This document shows positions 23,361 to 31,633 of a DNA stretch of 44,457 nt, one piece after another (the stretch's first letter is position 1; every line of letters begins with the position of its first letter). The stretch covers positions 1-44,457 of the forward strand of contig JALWJZ010000064.1 of assembly GCA_026996855.1 (NCBI GenBank). Direction: 5' to 3'. The stretch is from Anaerolineales bacterium (GTDB lineage: Bacteria; Chloroflexota; Anaerolineae; Anaerolineales; DRMV01). A program made the translations under genes and the position numbers. The notes below the pieces were generated by a model, which was given only the letters and a program-made list of their open reading frames with translations, ran no database searches and was not told the DNA's origin.

Positions 23361-23981
23361 TCAAGCACCGGGGGCCAAATCGTTGCCCACGGCCTGCCGC
23401 AAACGCCACTGGCGCTCCCATTCCTGCACCGCCGCCCGGATGAGCCGCTGCACCTGCTCGTCGGGAATGTCCGCCAGGCGCTCGAATTTCTCGTCGCCCA
23501 CCCAGATGACCACCGTGTGCCCGGCCGAGGCAATGCGCACTGGCACGGTGATGCCCATCTCCCGGGCCTTGCGTTGCACCAATTGGTCGATTTCCTCGTG
23601 CATACGCTCCAGGCCCGTGGGGGTGGCCGATGCCGAGGCGGGCAAAGGGCTTCGTTTCGGACGCAAATCCTCCCTGGAGGCGTACCGGAGCCGTTCGGCC
23701 TCGTCCAACCAGCGCAACAGGCGAAAACTCATCTGCTGCAATTGCTGGAAGGCGGAAGGCACGAGGGTACGGGCTTCCTGGTGCCAGCGCCCCTCAAAAT
23801 ACACCTCGAACATTCCCTGCTCCGACGCACGCAAGGCCATGTCGAATTCCTGATTTTCGCCCTCGGTCCGGGCCTGGTGCTTTTTCGGGCATTCCCAGTA
23901 CCAGGTGACCCACCAACTGAGGAGCGCGCCCACGGTAAAACCGAACATGAACAGGAAAAGTGCGGGAAGCACCATGGACAT
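23361..23981 (-). CDS. Membrane-anchored protein of unknown function
   Basis: 206 residues, no family recognised. One N-terminal transmembrane segment (LPALFLFMFGFTVGALLSWW) is followed by WYWECPKKH and a soluble part. This has a helical section (AFQQLQQMSFRLLRWLDEAE), a short Pro/Ser/Ala linker, and a compact C-terminal domain. The C-terminal domain includes PVRIASAGHTVVIWVGDE and ADIPDEQVQRLIRAAVQEWE. The soluble part probably faces the cytoplasm or outside depending on topology, which is not clear. It precedes the NuoEF fusion by 93 bases in the same direction. The start at 23981 has GAGGTAGGTGG upstream. Confidence 0.7.
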   Translation of the reverse strand: MSMVLPALFLFMFGFTVGALLSWWVTWYWECPKKHQARTEGENQEFDMALRASEQGMFEVYFEGRWHQEARTLVPSAFQQLQQMSFRLLRWLDEAERLRYASREDLRPKRSPLPASASATPTGLERMHEEIDQLVQRKAREMGITVPVRIASAGHTVVIWVGDEKFERLADIPDEQVQRLIRAAVQEWERQWRLRQAVGNDLAPGA

Positions 23982-24230
23982 GGCCCACCTACCTCAAAAT
24001 CGGTGTTGGAAAAGCAGGGCCTCAGTTCGCTACCGGATGCCAAGCCTGGCGTCAAGGGCCACCTTCATTCCCCTGGATTAGGGAAAACGCCCCTTGCCGG
24101 CCGCAATCCGCTCAGAGGGTGTTTGAAAACCCTTCGGATTTTCAATATCTTCTACGTTACAACAAGAAGTTACCTCCAGACGAAAGCGCAAACCGCAGCC
24201 ACGAGCGTATTTCGCAAAATTCTCTCTTCT

Positions 24231-24259
24231 TTTGAGAAGGTGCTTCGCACCTTCTCAAA
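24231..24259. terminator. 13-bp perfect hairpin downstream of mutM
   Basis: TTTGAGAAGGTGC and GCACCTTCTCAAA pair across a three-base TTC loop, eight bases beyond the mutM stop. No T run follows on either strand, so it is a stabilising or Rho-assisted structure or a non-classical terminator. The rest of the 23982-24266 spacer holds no gene that I can support. Confidence 0.5.
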
Positions 24260-24266
24260 CGCCCTC

Positions 24267-25106
24267 TCAGGCCTGGGCACCCGGGGGCCACGGTTGACAT
24301 CGGGGGCAAAAATGGGTGCTTCGGCCTGCCACCCGAATGCGGGCGATGGGGTGCTGACAAGTATAACATGGCTCCCCGGCCCGCCCGTAGACCAGAAAAT
24401 GATTTTGGAATTGCCCTTCGGGATAGACCCCGTCGAAGGTAGCCCCCCGGTGGTGCAGGCCCATCCTCAACACCTCGCGCAGGGCCTGCCAGAGGCGCCG
24501 CACCTGGTCGGGAGTCAGGTCCTGGGGGCGGACCAGGGGATGCAACCCCGCACGATGTAGGGCCTCGTCCGCGTAAATGTTCCCCACCCCGGCCAGCACC
24601 CGCTGATTCAAAAGCAGGGCCTTGAGCCGCGCGGTGCGGCCCTGCAAGCGACGGGCCCACACCTGCGGGGTGAAATCGGGGGAAAGGGGTTCCGGCCCCA
24701 AACGGGGAGCCAGGTAGGGCCAGGGGTGGGCCAGCCAGGCCACCCGGCCAAAAGTGCGGGGGTCTTGAAAGACCCAACGCAAGCCCGTTTCCAACCGAAA
24801 GACCACATGGGCATGGCGAGGCAAAGGCGTGTCGGGCGGGAGGAAGGCAAAGGAGCCGCTCATGCCCAGGTGGAAGAGGAGCACGCCCCGGTCCAGATAG
24901 GCCAGCAGGTATTTGCCCCGCCGCCCCCAGGCCCGGATGCGGTTTCCCGATACCCGCTGGCGGAAGGCTTCCACCGAAGGCTCGGCGACCAACCGGGGCA
25001 GGCGCACGTCCACGTCCACAATGCCAATACCAAGCAGGGGCGGCGTAAAGGGGCCACCCCTGCTCAAACGACGGCGCCAGGTTTCGACTTCGGGGAGTTC
25101 CGGCAT
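24267..25106 (-). CDS. mutM: Formamidopyrimidine-DNA glycosylase MutM (Fpg)
   Basis: Fpg removes 8-oxoguanine and formamidopyrimidines and nicks the abasic site. The 279-residue product starts MPELPEVET, giving the catalytic N-terminal Pro and the Glu after processing. GRRGKYLL supplies the conserved Lys of the catalytic domain. The helix-two-turn-helix is in LAGVGNIYADEALHRAGLHP, and the zinc finger has CYTCQHP and HFCPRCQ. All key residues are present. It begins 12 bases after the R3H ATPase stop and is the last gene of the long minus-strand block. Confidence 0.96.
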   Translation of the reverse strand: MPELPEVETWRRRLSRGGPFTPPLLGIGIVDVDVRLPRLVAEPSVEAFRQRVSGNRIRAWGRRGKYLLAYLDRGVLLFHLGMSGSFAFLPPDTPLPRHAHVVFRLETGLRWVFQDPRTFGRVAWLAHPWPYLAPRLGPEPLSPDFTPQVWARRLQGRTARLKALLLNQRVLAGVGNIYADEALHRAGLHPLVRPQDLTPDQVRRLWQALREVLRMGLHHRGATFDGVYPEGQFQNHFLVYGRAGEPCYTCQHPIARIRVAGRSTHFCPRCQPWPPGAQA

Positions 25107-25118
25107 GGCGCGGGACCG

Positions 25119-26807
25119 TCAATCCTGGTAAATCACCACCCGGCGGTACGGTTCGGTGCCCGTGGACTTGGAGCGCAGGTGGGCTTCCCGGGCCATTTCG
25201 TGCTGCATCCGCCGCACCTCGGGCGGCGCCGGGGGCAGTTCGACACTGGGTCGGCCCTTGAGCACCGCGTTGATGGCCTTTTGGGTGATTTCCACCACGT
25301 CGTCCAGATCCAGGTCGTCCATGTCGTCGGCTTCCCGCAAGTGGAACAGGTCCCCCAGGAAGCGCTCGATTTGGGCCGTGGTGTTGGAACGCAACACGTA
25401 AATGGGCAGTCCCCGGGCCTCCGCGTCGGTGATGGCCCGCTGACGTTTGCGGTAGTAGGAGCGCAGGGTGACCAGGGCCTCGGCCTGGCCCAGGTCCTTG
25501 ACCACGATGGCCGGCACGTTCAACCGCCGGGCCACCCGCATGAGCCGGTCTCGGGCCACGCCGTAGGGGTAAATGCGCACCGGTTCCCGACCGGCCACGG
25601 TTACGCCCACGGCCTCCAGTTCGGCCTCCTCGGCCCGACGCTCCTGACCGTTGCCCCCGCGAGCGGTCCCGGCATCGGCCGCGGCGCTCGCGGCCGCGCC
25701 GGCCCATTGGGCCCAGGCGCCGTCCTGACGCCGCGGGCCTTTCCGATCCTTGCGACGGGTGGCCATACCGGGCGGCGGGGTCAGGTGCTCGATGTGAATC
25801 TGCCCCTGTTCGTCCCGATAGCGGAGTTCGGGCTGCACCGGATACCCGCGCAAGAGCGCGTCCACGGCTTCGGCCACGTCCTTGTGCACCACCAGCCGGT
25901 TGCGGTCCTGGATTTCCACCAGGATGTCGAAGGTGGGCGGCGCGCGACGCTCCAGCACCGTCTTTTGAGTGCCCCGTCGCCGGGCTTCCTCGTCGGAGAG
26001 GGTGACGGATTCGATGCCGCCCACCAGGTCCGAGAGGGTGGGGTTGAGGAGCAGGTTCTCCAGGGTGTTGCCGTGGGCGGTGGCGATGAGTTGCACGCCC
26101 CGCTCCGCGATGGTGCGCGCGGCCATGGCCTCCAGTTCCCGGCCGATTTCGTCGATGATGATGACCTCGGGGTTGTGATTTTCCACGGCTTCGATCATCA
26201 CCTCGTGCTGGAGCGCGGGGGTGGGCACCTGCATGCGCCGGGCGCGGCCGATGGCCGGATGGGGCACGTCGCCGTCACCGCCGATTTCGTTGGAGGTGTC
26301 CACGATGACCACCCGTTTCTTCTCGGCCAGGATGCGCGCGGCCTCCCGCAGCATGGTGGTCTTGCCCACGCCGGGGCGGCCCAGAAGCAGCACGTTCTTG
26401 CCGCTCTCGATGAGGTCCCGGATGATGTCCACGGTGCCGTACACCGCGCGGCCCACCCGGCAGGTGAGGCCCACGATGTCGCCCCGGCGGTTGCGGATGG
26501 CCGCGATGCGGTGCAGGGTGCGCTCGATGCCGGCCCGGTTGTCCGCGTCGAATTCGCCCACCCGGTCCACCACGTACTGAATCTCCTCTCGGGTGACCTC
26601 CCGGTCCCGAAGCACCACTTCGCCCTGGTGGCCGAAGCGCGCGGTGGGCACCCGCCCCAGGTCCAGGATGACCTCGATGAGGTCCTCCAGGGCGCCAGCC
26701 TGGCGCACCGCGTCCCGCAGGTCCGGCGGGAGCACCTGAAGCAGGGCCTCCACATCGCCGTAAGGGTCCAGTTGAATGGTTGTGGTTGGCAGTTTCTCTT
26801 TCGTCAT
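25119..26807 (-). CDS. R3H-domain AAA ATPase (Ycf45/SpoIIIAA-like)
   Basis: 562 residues. The ATPase core has Walker A LLLGRPGVGKTTMLREAARI, VVIVDTSNEIGGDGD, Walker B EVIIIDEIGRELEA and QLIATAHGNTLENLL, the pattern of SpoIIIAA and the plastid/cyanobacterial Ycf45 family. A charged low-complexity linker (residues ~355-410) leads to a domain with VRIYPYGVARDRLMRVARRL. At the C-terminus is an R3H motif region (QHEMAREAHLRSKSTGTEPY) expected to bind single-stranded nucleic acid. The cellular role is not established. The ATG at 26807 is chosen because the longer frame runs through the leader hairpin. Promoter at 26951-26978. Confidence 0.9.
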   Translation of the reverse strand: MTKEKLPTTTIQLDPYGDVEALLQVLPPDLRDAVRQAGALEDLIEVILDLGRVPTARFGHQGEVVLRDREVTREEIQYVVDRVGEFDADNRAGIERTLHRIAAIRNRRGDIVGLTCRVGRAVYGTVDIIRDLIESGKNVLLLGRPGVGKTTMLREAARILAEKKRVVIVDTSNEIGGDGDVPHPAIGRARRMQVPTPALQHEVMIEAVENHNPEVIIIDEIGRELEAMAARTIAERGVQLIATAHGNTLENLLLNPTLSDLVGGIESVTLSDEEARRRGTQKTVLERRAPPTFDILVEIQDRNRLVVHKDVAEAVDALLRGYPVQPELRYRDEQGQIHIEHLTPPPGMATRRKDRKGPRRQDGAWAQWAGAAASAAADAGTARGGNGQERRAEEAELEAVGVTVAGREPVRIYPYGVARDRLMRVARRLNVPAIVVKDLGQAEALVTLRSYYRKRQRAITDAEARGLPIYVLRSNTTAQIERFLGDLFHLREADDMDDLDLDDVVEITQKAINAVLKGRPSVELPPAPPEVRRMQHEMAREAHLRSKSTGTEPYRRVVIYQD

Positions 26808-26890
26808 GGTTCGTCTTCCGTATCTTCGTCCTTCCTGGAAGGGTTTTGTGCAGGCAAAACTTGGGCGTTTCCCGCTTAAACACAACAAGA

Positions 26891-26911
26891 ACGGTTGGGA
26901 GGCCCAACCGT
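26891..26911 (-). promoter_or_regulatory. Leader hairpin of the R3H ATPase gene
   Basis: A 9-bp perfect stem ACGGTTGGG/CCCAACCGT with a three-base loop lies between the promoter and the start codon. On the minus strand it is followed by a U-rich stretch (TTCTTGTTGTGTTT), so it could act as an attenuator or weak terminator in the leader. Confidence 0.5.
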
Positions 26912-26950
26912 CCAACACGGGTTTCCGTCGCTTCCCATGGCGGCATTTTC

Positions 26951-26978
26951 AGTTTACTCGGAAGCGGGCAAATGACAA
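26951..26978 (-). promoter_or_regulatory. Promoter of the R3H ATPase gene
   Basis: On the minus strand TTGTCA (26973-26978) and TAAACT (26951-26956) are 16 bases apart. This gives a leader of about 140 bases that contains the hairpin at 26891-26911. Confidence 0.6.
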
Positions 26979-26994
26979 GGCCTTTCCCAAGATG

Positions 26995-27034
26995 GAGCAG
27001 GTGAGAAGGCCCTTCCGAGCCTTCTCACCTGCTC
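26995..27034 (-). terminator. 16-bp hairpin containing the rlmI stop codon
   Basis: GAGCAGGTGAGAAGGC (26995-27010) pairs perfectly with 27019-27034 across an eight-base loop. The TGA of the methyltransferase gene (27025-27027) lies inside one arm. No T run follows on the minus strand. It probably marks the 3' end of that transcript. Confidence 0.55.
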
Positions 27035-28209
27035 ATGTTTATCACCAACCCCTTGAGATAAGCCGCTTCGGGGTAGGGCAGGGCCACGGGGTGGTCGGGA
27101 CCCTGGAACAGGCGACGCACCACTTGCCCCCACCGGCCCGCATCCAGCGCGGCATCCGCCACGATTTTCTGGAACAACCCCGCTTCCACATGGCCCGAGC
27201 AGGAGAAGGTGACCAAATACCCGCCGGGGTTCAAAAGCAGGAAGCCCAGTCGGTTGATGTCCTTATACCCACGCGCGGCCCGGGGTACTTGGTCGGCACG
27301 AAACGCGAATTTGGGCGGGTCCAACACCACCAGGTCGAAGGTACGCCCTTCGCGCACCATTTCCCGAAGCACTTCGAAAGCGTTGCCCTGCACCCATGCC
27401 ACCCCGTGGGGGTCAAAACCGTTCCCCGCCACGTTTTCCCGGGCCAGACGCAAGGCTTCGTCCGAGACATCCACCGCCACCACCGAAGCCGCACCCCCGG
27501 CCAGGGCGTGCACGGTGAACCCGCCGGTGTAAGCGAACACGTCCAACACGCGGCGACCCCGAGCCAGCGTGCGCACCACCTTTCGATTCTCCCGCTGGTC
27601 CAGGTACGCACCCGTTTTGTGTCCTCGGAAGATGTCCGCGACGAAGGTCAGGCCGTTTTCCCGGTAGCGCACCCTTTCGGGTGGATGCCCGTGCAGGAGG
27701 CCGGTGCGGGGTTCCAGGCCTTCCAGACGGCGGGCTTCGGTGTCGGAACGCTCATAGATATGGCGCACCTCGGGCCATGCAGCCAGCAAGTCCACCAACG
27801 TTTCCCGCCAGTACTCCGCGCCCGCGCTCAAGAACTGAACCACCAGGGTATCTTCGTAGCGGTCCACAATCAGGCCGGGAAGGCCGTCGGATTCGCCAAA
27901 CACCATCCGATACGCGGTGGTATCCGGCCCGATGAGGCCTTCCCGCCGCTTTCGAGCCTGTTCCAGCCGCCTTCGAAACCAATCCGGGCCGATGACTTCG
28001 TCTTCCCGGAAGGTCCACACTCGGGCGCGGATTTGAGAACGGGGGCTGTACGCGGCCTGGGCCAGAAACCGTCCCTGAGCGGTGAGCACAGCCACGGTCT
28101 CGCCAGCCGCGGGCCGACCCTTGACCTGAGCCACCGCACCAGCAAAGACCCACGGGTGCCGACGCAACAACGCCTTTTCCCGGCCGGGCTTGAGGAGAAG
28201 GGAAGCCAT
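27025..28209 (-). CDS. RlmI-type class I rRNA cytosine-5 methyltransferase
   Basis: 394 residues. An N-terminal PUA domain (LLRRHPWVFAGAVAQVKG) is followed by an SAM-dependent methyltransferase. VLDVFAYTGGFTVHALAGGA is motif I, VVLDPPKFAF is motif IV and TFSCSGH holds the catalytic cysteine. This layout is that of RlmI, which methylates C1962 of 23S rRNA; the exact site is not proven here. The ATG at 28209 starts the PUA domain but has no clear ribosome site: a GTCAG/GTCGGC repeat lies directly upstream. The longer frame merely translates that repeat. Confidence 0.88.
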   Translation of the reverse strand: MASLLLKPGREKALLRRHPWVFAGAVAQVKGRPAAGETVAVLTAQGRFLAQAAYSPRSQIRARVWTFREDEVIGPDWFRRRLEQARKRREGLIGPDTTAYRMVFGESDGLPGLIVDRYEDTLVVQFLSAGAEYWRETLVDLLAAWPEVRHIYERSDTEARRLEGLEPRTGLLHGHPPERVRYRENGLTFVADIFRGHKTGAYLDQRENRKVVRTLARGRRVLDVFAYTGGFTVHALAGGAASVVAVDVSDEALRLARENVAGNGFDPHGVAWVQGNAFEVLREMVREGRTFDLVVLDPPKFAFRADQVPRAARGYKDINRLGFLLLNPGGYLVTFSCSGHVEAGLFQKIVADAALDAGRWGQVVRRLFQGPDHPVALPYPEAAYLKGLVINMSR

Positions 28210-28211
28210 AC

Positions 28212-28290
28212 GTGGGTTGTCCGTGGTGGGCAGTCGGCGGTCTACCGTCGGCGGTCGGCCGTCAGCAGACAGCGGACTGCCCACGGTCGG
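28212..28290. repeat. GTCGGC/GTCAGC repeat with flanking inverted arms
   Basis: Low-complexity units (CAGTCGGCGGTC, CGTCGGCGGTCGGCCGTCAG) are bracketed by the inverted pair GTGGGCAGTC (28226-28235) and GACTGCCCAC (28275-28284). It fills the gap between the alpha-oxoamine synthase stop and the rlmI-like start and replaces the expected ribosome site region. Confidence 0.75.
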
Positions 28291-28293
28291 TCC

Positions 28294-29526
28294 TCATGGT
28301 GTGGGCTGGTGTAGGGGCAGGCCCACGGCCTGGGCTGCGTCCACGAACACGTCCATGGCGTATTCGATGTCCTCGGGTTCGTGGGCCGCGGTCACCGTGG
28401 CCCGCAGCCGGGCCAGGCCCACGGGCACCGCGGGGGAAATCACGGGTAGCACGAAAATCCCCCGCTTGAAGGACTCTGCGGTCATGCGGAAGGCGGTCTC
28501 ATCGTCGCCGCACAGGATGGGCACGATGGCCGTTTCGGTGAACAGGGTGTTGAAACCCCGCTCCTTCAGGCCCTGGATGAAATGCTGGGCATTGGCCTGA
28601 AGTTTCTCCACCCGCCAGGGCTCGTCCATGATGACCCGGAAGGCCTCCGCGGCTGCCGCGGCTTGGGCCGGGGGCAGGGCGGCGGAGAAAATGTAAGCGC
28701 GGCTGGCATGGCGGATGTAATCCACCAACTCTTTCTTCCCCGCGATATAACCGCCCACCGAGGGAATGGTCTTGCTCAGCGTGCCCATTTTGATGTCCAC
28801 CACATCGTCCAGGCCGAAGTGTTCCTCGATGCCCCGCCCCGTCGGGCCCAGCACACCCACGGAATGGGCCTCGTCGATCATCAGCCAGGCGTTGTACTTC
28901 TCGGCCAGTTCCACCAGGCGGGGCAGGTCGATGATGTCGCCGTCCATGCTGAACACCGCGTCGGCCACGATGAGTTTGGTCGCGTCCGCAGGCACGGATT
29001 GCAAACGCTGCTCCAGGGACTCCATATCGTTGTGGCGGAAACGCACGAACTTGGCCCCGGACATGAGACAGCCGTCCACGATGCTGGCGTGGTTCAACTT
29101 GTCGGAGAACACGTAATCGCCCCGGCCCACCAACGCAGCAATCACGCTCAGGTTGGTGACGTAACCCGAGGAAAACACCACCGCGGCTTCGGCGCCTTTG
29201 AATGCCGCAATGGTTTCTTCCAGTTCCTGGTGCACAGGGAGGGTACCGGCCAGAGAACGCACGCCGTGGGTGCCCGTGCCGTAACGGTCAATGGCCCGCT
29301 TGGCCGCCTCGTTGATACGGGGATGCTTGATGAGGCCAAGATAACTGTAGGAAGCGAACATGAGCATCTCTCGGCCGCCGACCCGCACCCGCGCACCGCC
29401 CATGAGCTCTTCCACGGGCACGTTGTAGAAATACAGGTTGTTGCGGCGCCCCCATTCCAGGCGCTCCAACAAGGCGCGTACACGCTGACCAATACGGTCC
29501 TGAGCCGTCATGGGATCCATTGGCAT
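28294..29526 (-). CDS. PLP-dependent alpha-oxoamine synthase (KBL/BioF/SPT type)
   Basis: 410 residues. These enzymes condense an amino acid with an acyl-CoA and release CO2. Visible are the fold blocks FASYSYLGLIKHPRI, GTHGVRSLAGTLPVHQELE, SDKLNHASIVDGCLMSGA, LMIDEAHSVGVLGPTGRG with the PLP-binding Asp and His, and GTLSKTIPSVGGYIAG with the Schiff-base Lys. Sequence alone does not separate glycine C-acetyltransferase, 8-amino-7-oxononanoate synthase and serine palmitoyltransferase. No bio or tdh gene is near, which leaves the substrate open. The start at 29526 has GAGGAGG upstream. Confidence 0.9.
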   Translation of the reverse strand: MPMDPMTAQDRIGQRVRALLERLEWGRRNNLYFYNVPVEELMGGARVRVGGREMLMFASYSYLGLIKHPRINEAAKRAIDRYGTGTHGVRSLAGTLPVHQELEETIAAFKGAEAAVVFSSGYVTNLSVIAALVGRGDYVFSDKLNHASIVDGCLMSGAKFVRFRHNDMESLEQRLQSVPADATKLIVADAVFSMDGDIIDLPRLVELAEKYNAWLMIDEAHSVGVLGPTGRGIEEHFGLDDVVDIKMGTLSKTIPSVGGYIAGKKELVDYIRHASRAYIFSAALPPAQAAAAAEAFRVIMDEPWRVEKLQANAQHFIQGLKERGFNTLFTETAIVPILCGDDETAFRMTAESFKRGIFVLPVISPAVPVGLARLRATVTAAHEPEDIEYAMDVFVDAAQAVGLPLHQPTP

Positions 29527-29619
29527 GGCCGTCCCTCCTCGAGGCGAGATGGTTCAAGTGTAGTCCAGGGAAAAAGCGGTGTCAAACAAAACGAAAGCCC
29601 GGTTGAAGAAAGGCGCCTC

Positions 29620-31014
29620 TCACCCTTCGCCGCCCACCAGGGCCCAATGCAAGGCCTGGCGCAGGGTGCGGGCTTCCAGCACCTGGATGCCCTGGGGCCA
29701 GCGGGGCTTGCGGCGAGCCAGCACCCGGGGCACGATGGCCACGCGAAAGCCGAACTGGGCCGCCTCCCGCACCCGGGCTTCCAGGTGGCTCACTTCGCGC
29801 AACTCCCCGGACAGGCCCACCTCGCCGATGAGCACAGCGTCGGCCCGCACAGGCCGGTCCTGAAAGGAGGAGGCAATGGCCGCGGCCAGGGCCAGGTCCG
29901 CGGCCGGTTCTTGCAAACGCAAGCCTCCCACCACGTTGGCGAACACGTCCTGGTCGCCCAGGCGCAGGCCCACCCGGCGGGTGAGCACGGCCAGCACCAA
30001 AAGCAGGCGGTACGCATCGACACCAATGGCCGTGCGGCGGGGCTGGCCAAAGGGCGTGGGACTGGTCAGGCCCTGAATTTCCACCAAAAGGGGACGGGTC
30101 CCCTCCATTGTTACGGCAATGGCCGAACCCGGAGCATCCACCACCCGACCGGCCAGGAAAACCTCCGACGGGTTGGGGACTTCGGTCATGCCCCGGTCCG
30201 TCATTTCGAACACGCCCACTTCCGCGGTGGGGCCGAAGCGATTCTTCACCGCGCGCAACAGGCGGTACGCCTGGTACCGGTCGCCTTCCAGGTACAGGAC
30301 TGTATCCACCAGGTGCTCCAGCAATTTCGGCCCGGCCAGCACCCCTTCCTTGGTCACGTGACCAATGAGGAACACGGCCAGACCCTGCTCCTTGGCCAGC
30401 GCCTGGAGCCGCAAGGCCGACTCCCGCACCTGGGTCACACCGCCGGGCACCCCTTCCAGGTCGGGCAGGTACACCGTCTGGATGGAATCCACGATGAGCA
30501 CGTCAGGCTGCACACGCTCCACCCCGAGGAGCAGGGCCTCCAGGTCGGTTTCGGAGAGGAGGTAAAAGTTTTCGGGGAAAGGCCGGGGTGCCCCGTCTTC
30601 TTCTCGCCACAGGCGCTGGGCCCGCAAGCGTATCTGGGCCTCGGATTCCTCCCCGGAAACGTAAAGCACGGGCCGCTCCCGGGCCACCTCCAGGGCCATC
30701 TGCAAAAGCAGGGTGGACTTACCGATGCCGGGGTCGCCGCCCAAAAGCACCAGGCTGGCCGGCATGATGCCGCCGCCCAATACCCGGGCGAATTCCCCGA
30801 TGGGCACGGGCCATCGGGCATCTTCCAGGGGCGGGATGTCCTGCAATCGGCGGGGGTCCCGTTTCACCACCCGGCGACCGCGGCCCCGGGGTTCGGGCTT
30901 TTCTACCTGGGCCACGTAGGTGTTCCATTCCCCACATTGGGGGCAGCGGCCCACAGGCTTGGCCGCTCGGCGGCCACACACCTGGCAAACGTATACCGTG
31001 CGTTCTCGCGGCAT
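29620..31014 (-). CDS. radA: DNA repair protein RadA/Sms
   Basis: RadA is a RecA-like helicase that extends branches during recombination. The 464-residue product has the N-terminal zinc finger CQVCG..CPQCG, Walker A GGDPGIGKST, Walker B VLIVDSIQT, the RadA-specific KNRFGPTAEVGVFEM motif, and a C-terminal Lon-like domain (LALAAAIASSFQDRPV, GEVGLSGELREV). Length and order are normal. It lies in the dnaE-to-mutM block of minus-strand genes with other DNA repair functions. Confidence 0.97.
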   Translation of the reverse strand: MPRERTVYVCQVCGRRAAKPVGRCPQCGEWNTYVAQVEKPEPRGRGRRVVKRDPRRLQDIPPLEDARWPVPIGEFARVLGGGIMPASLVLLGGDPGIGKSTLLLQMALEVARERPVLYVSGEESEAQIRLRAQRLWREEDGAPRPFPENFYLLSETDLEALLLGVERVQPDVLIVDSIQTVYLPDLEGVPGGVTQVRESALRLQALAKEQGLAVFLIGHVTKEGVLAGPKLLEHLVDTVLYLEGDRYQAYRLLRAVKNRFGPTAEVGVFEMTDRGMTEVPNPSEVFLAGRVVDAPGSAIAVTMEGTRPLLVEIQGLTSPTPFGQPRRTAIGVDAYRLLLVLAVLTRRVGLRLGDQDVFANVVGGLRLQEPAADLALAAAIASSFQDRPVRADAVLIGEVGLSGELREVSHLEARVREAAQFGFRVAIVPRVLARRKPRWPQGIQVLEARTLRQALHWALVGGEG

Positions 31015-31102
31015 GGTTCAACCAACCTGTGCAAAGGAACGCGTCTCCCTCGATCTTGGTCGCCAAGGGGTACCAGACGGCCGCACATTGGAAGCGGAAG
31101 CC

Positions 31103-31633
31103 TCAGCCCTTCAGGCTCTTCCACACCCGCTGGGGAACCCGAAGCAAGGCGCGCACCGTAGCCGCCACGCCGTACCCCACCAGCACCGGCCGGGCCACAT
31201 GGTGGGCCAGGCTCTGGGTGGCCATGCGCGCCCGCAAGGCCCGACGGCGCCACGGCGCGACCCACTGGGGCAGGCGCCGTCGGGTTTGATGCGCCAGGTA
31301 CACCATGCCGGCCAGCACCACCAACCAGGGCGCGGCGAAGCACAGCACCAGGCTCACCAGCAAGGTGGCCGCGGCCGCACCGGCCCGGGCCAGAGACTCG
31401 CCGCCCTGCCAAGCCGCAAACACCAGCAAACCCGAAAACACGAGCCAAAGGGCCAGGCCCCACACCCCCACGGCCACCAACAGTCCCCATACCCTGCGAG
31501 GAACGCGCCCTCTCCTTCCCTCATTCACCTGGATGGCCGACGAAAAGAAGGGCGGGTTGGTTGCGTCGAAGGGGTGGATACCCGCTTTGGACACCTTTTC
31601 AGGCAGCGACGGACGCCAAGGTGGCAATTTCAT
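31103..31633 (-). CDS. Small membrane protein of unknown function
   Basis: Up to 176 residues with two hydrophobic segments (VWGLLVAVGVWGLALWLVF and LLVSLVLCFAAPWLVVLAGM), followed by a basic helical tail (RRLPQWVAPWRRRALRARM). No family recognised. The ATG at 31633 overlaps the dnaE end by 35 bases and has only a weak GGGG upstream. A GTG start near 31528, closer to the first membrane segment, is also possible. It follows dnaE and precedes radA. Confidence 0.6.
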   Translation of the reverse strand: MKLPPWRPSLPEKVSKAGIHPFDATNPPFFSSAIQVNEGRRGRVPRRVWGLLVAVGVWGLALWLVFSGLLVFAAWQGGESLARAGAAAATLLVSLVLCFAAPWLVVLAGMVYLAHQTRRRLPQWVAPWRRRALRARMATQSLAHHVARPVLVGYGVAATVRALLRVPQRVWKSLKG

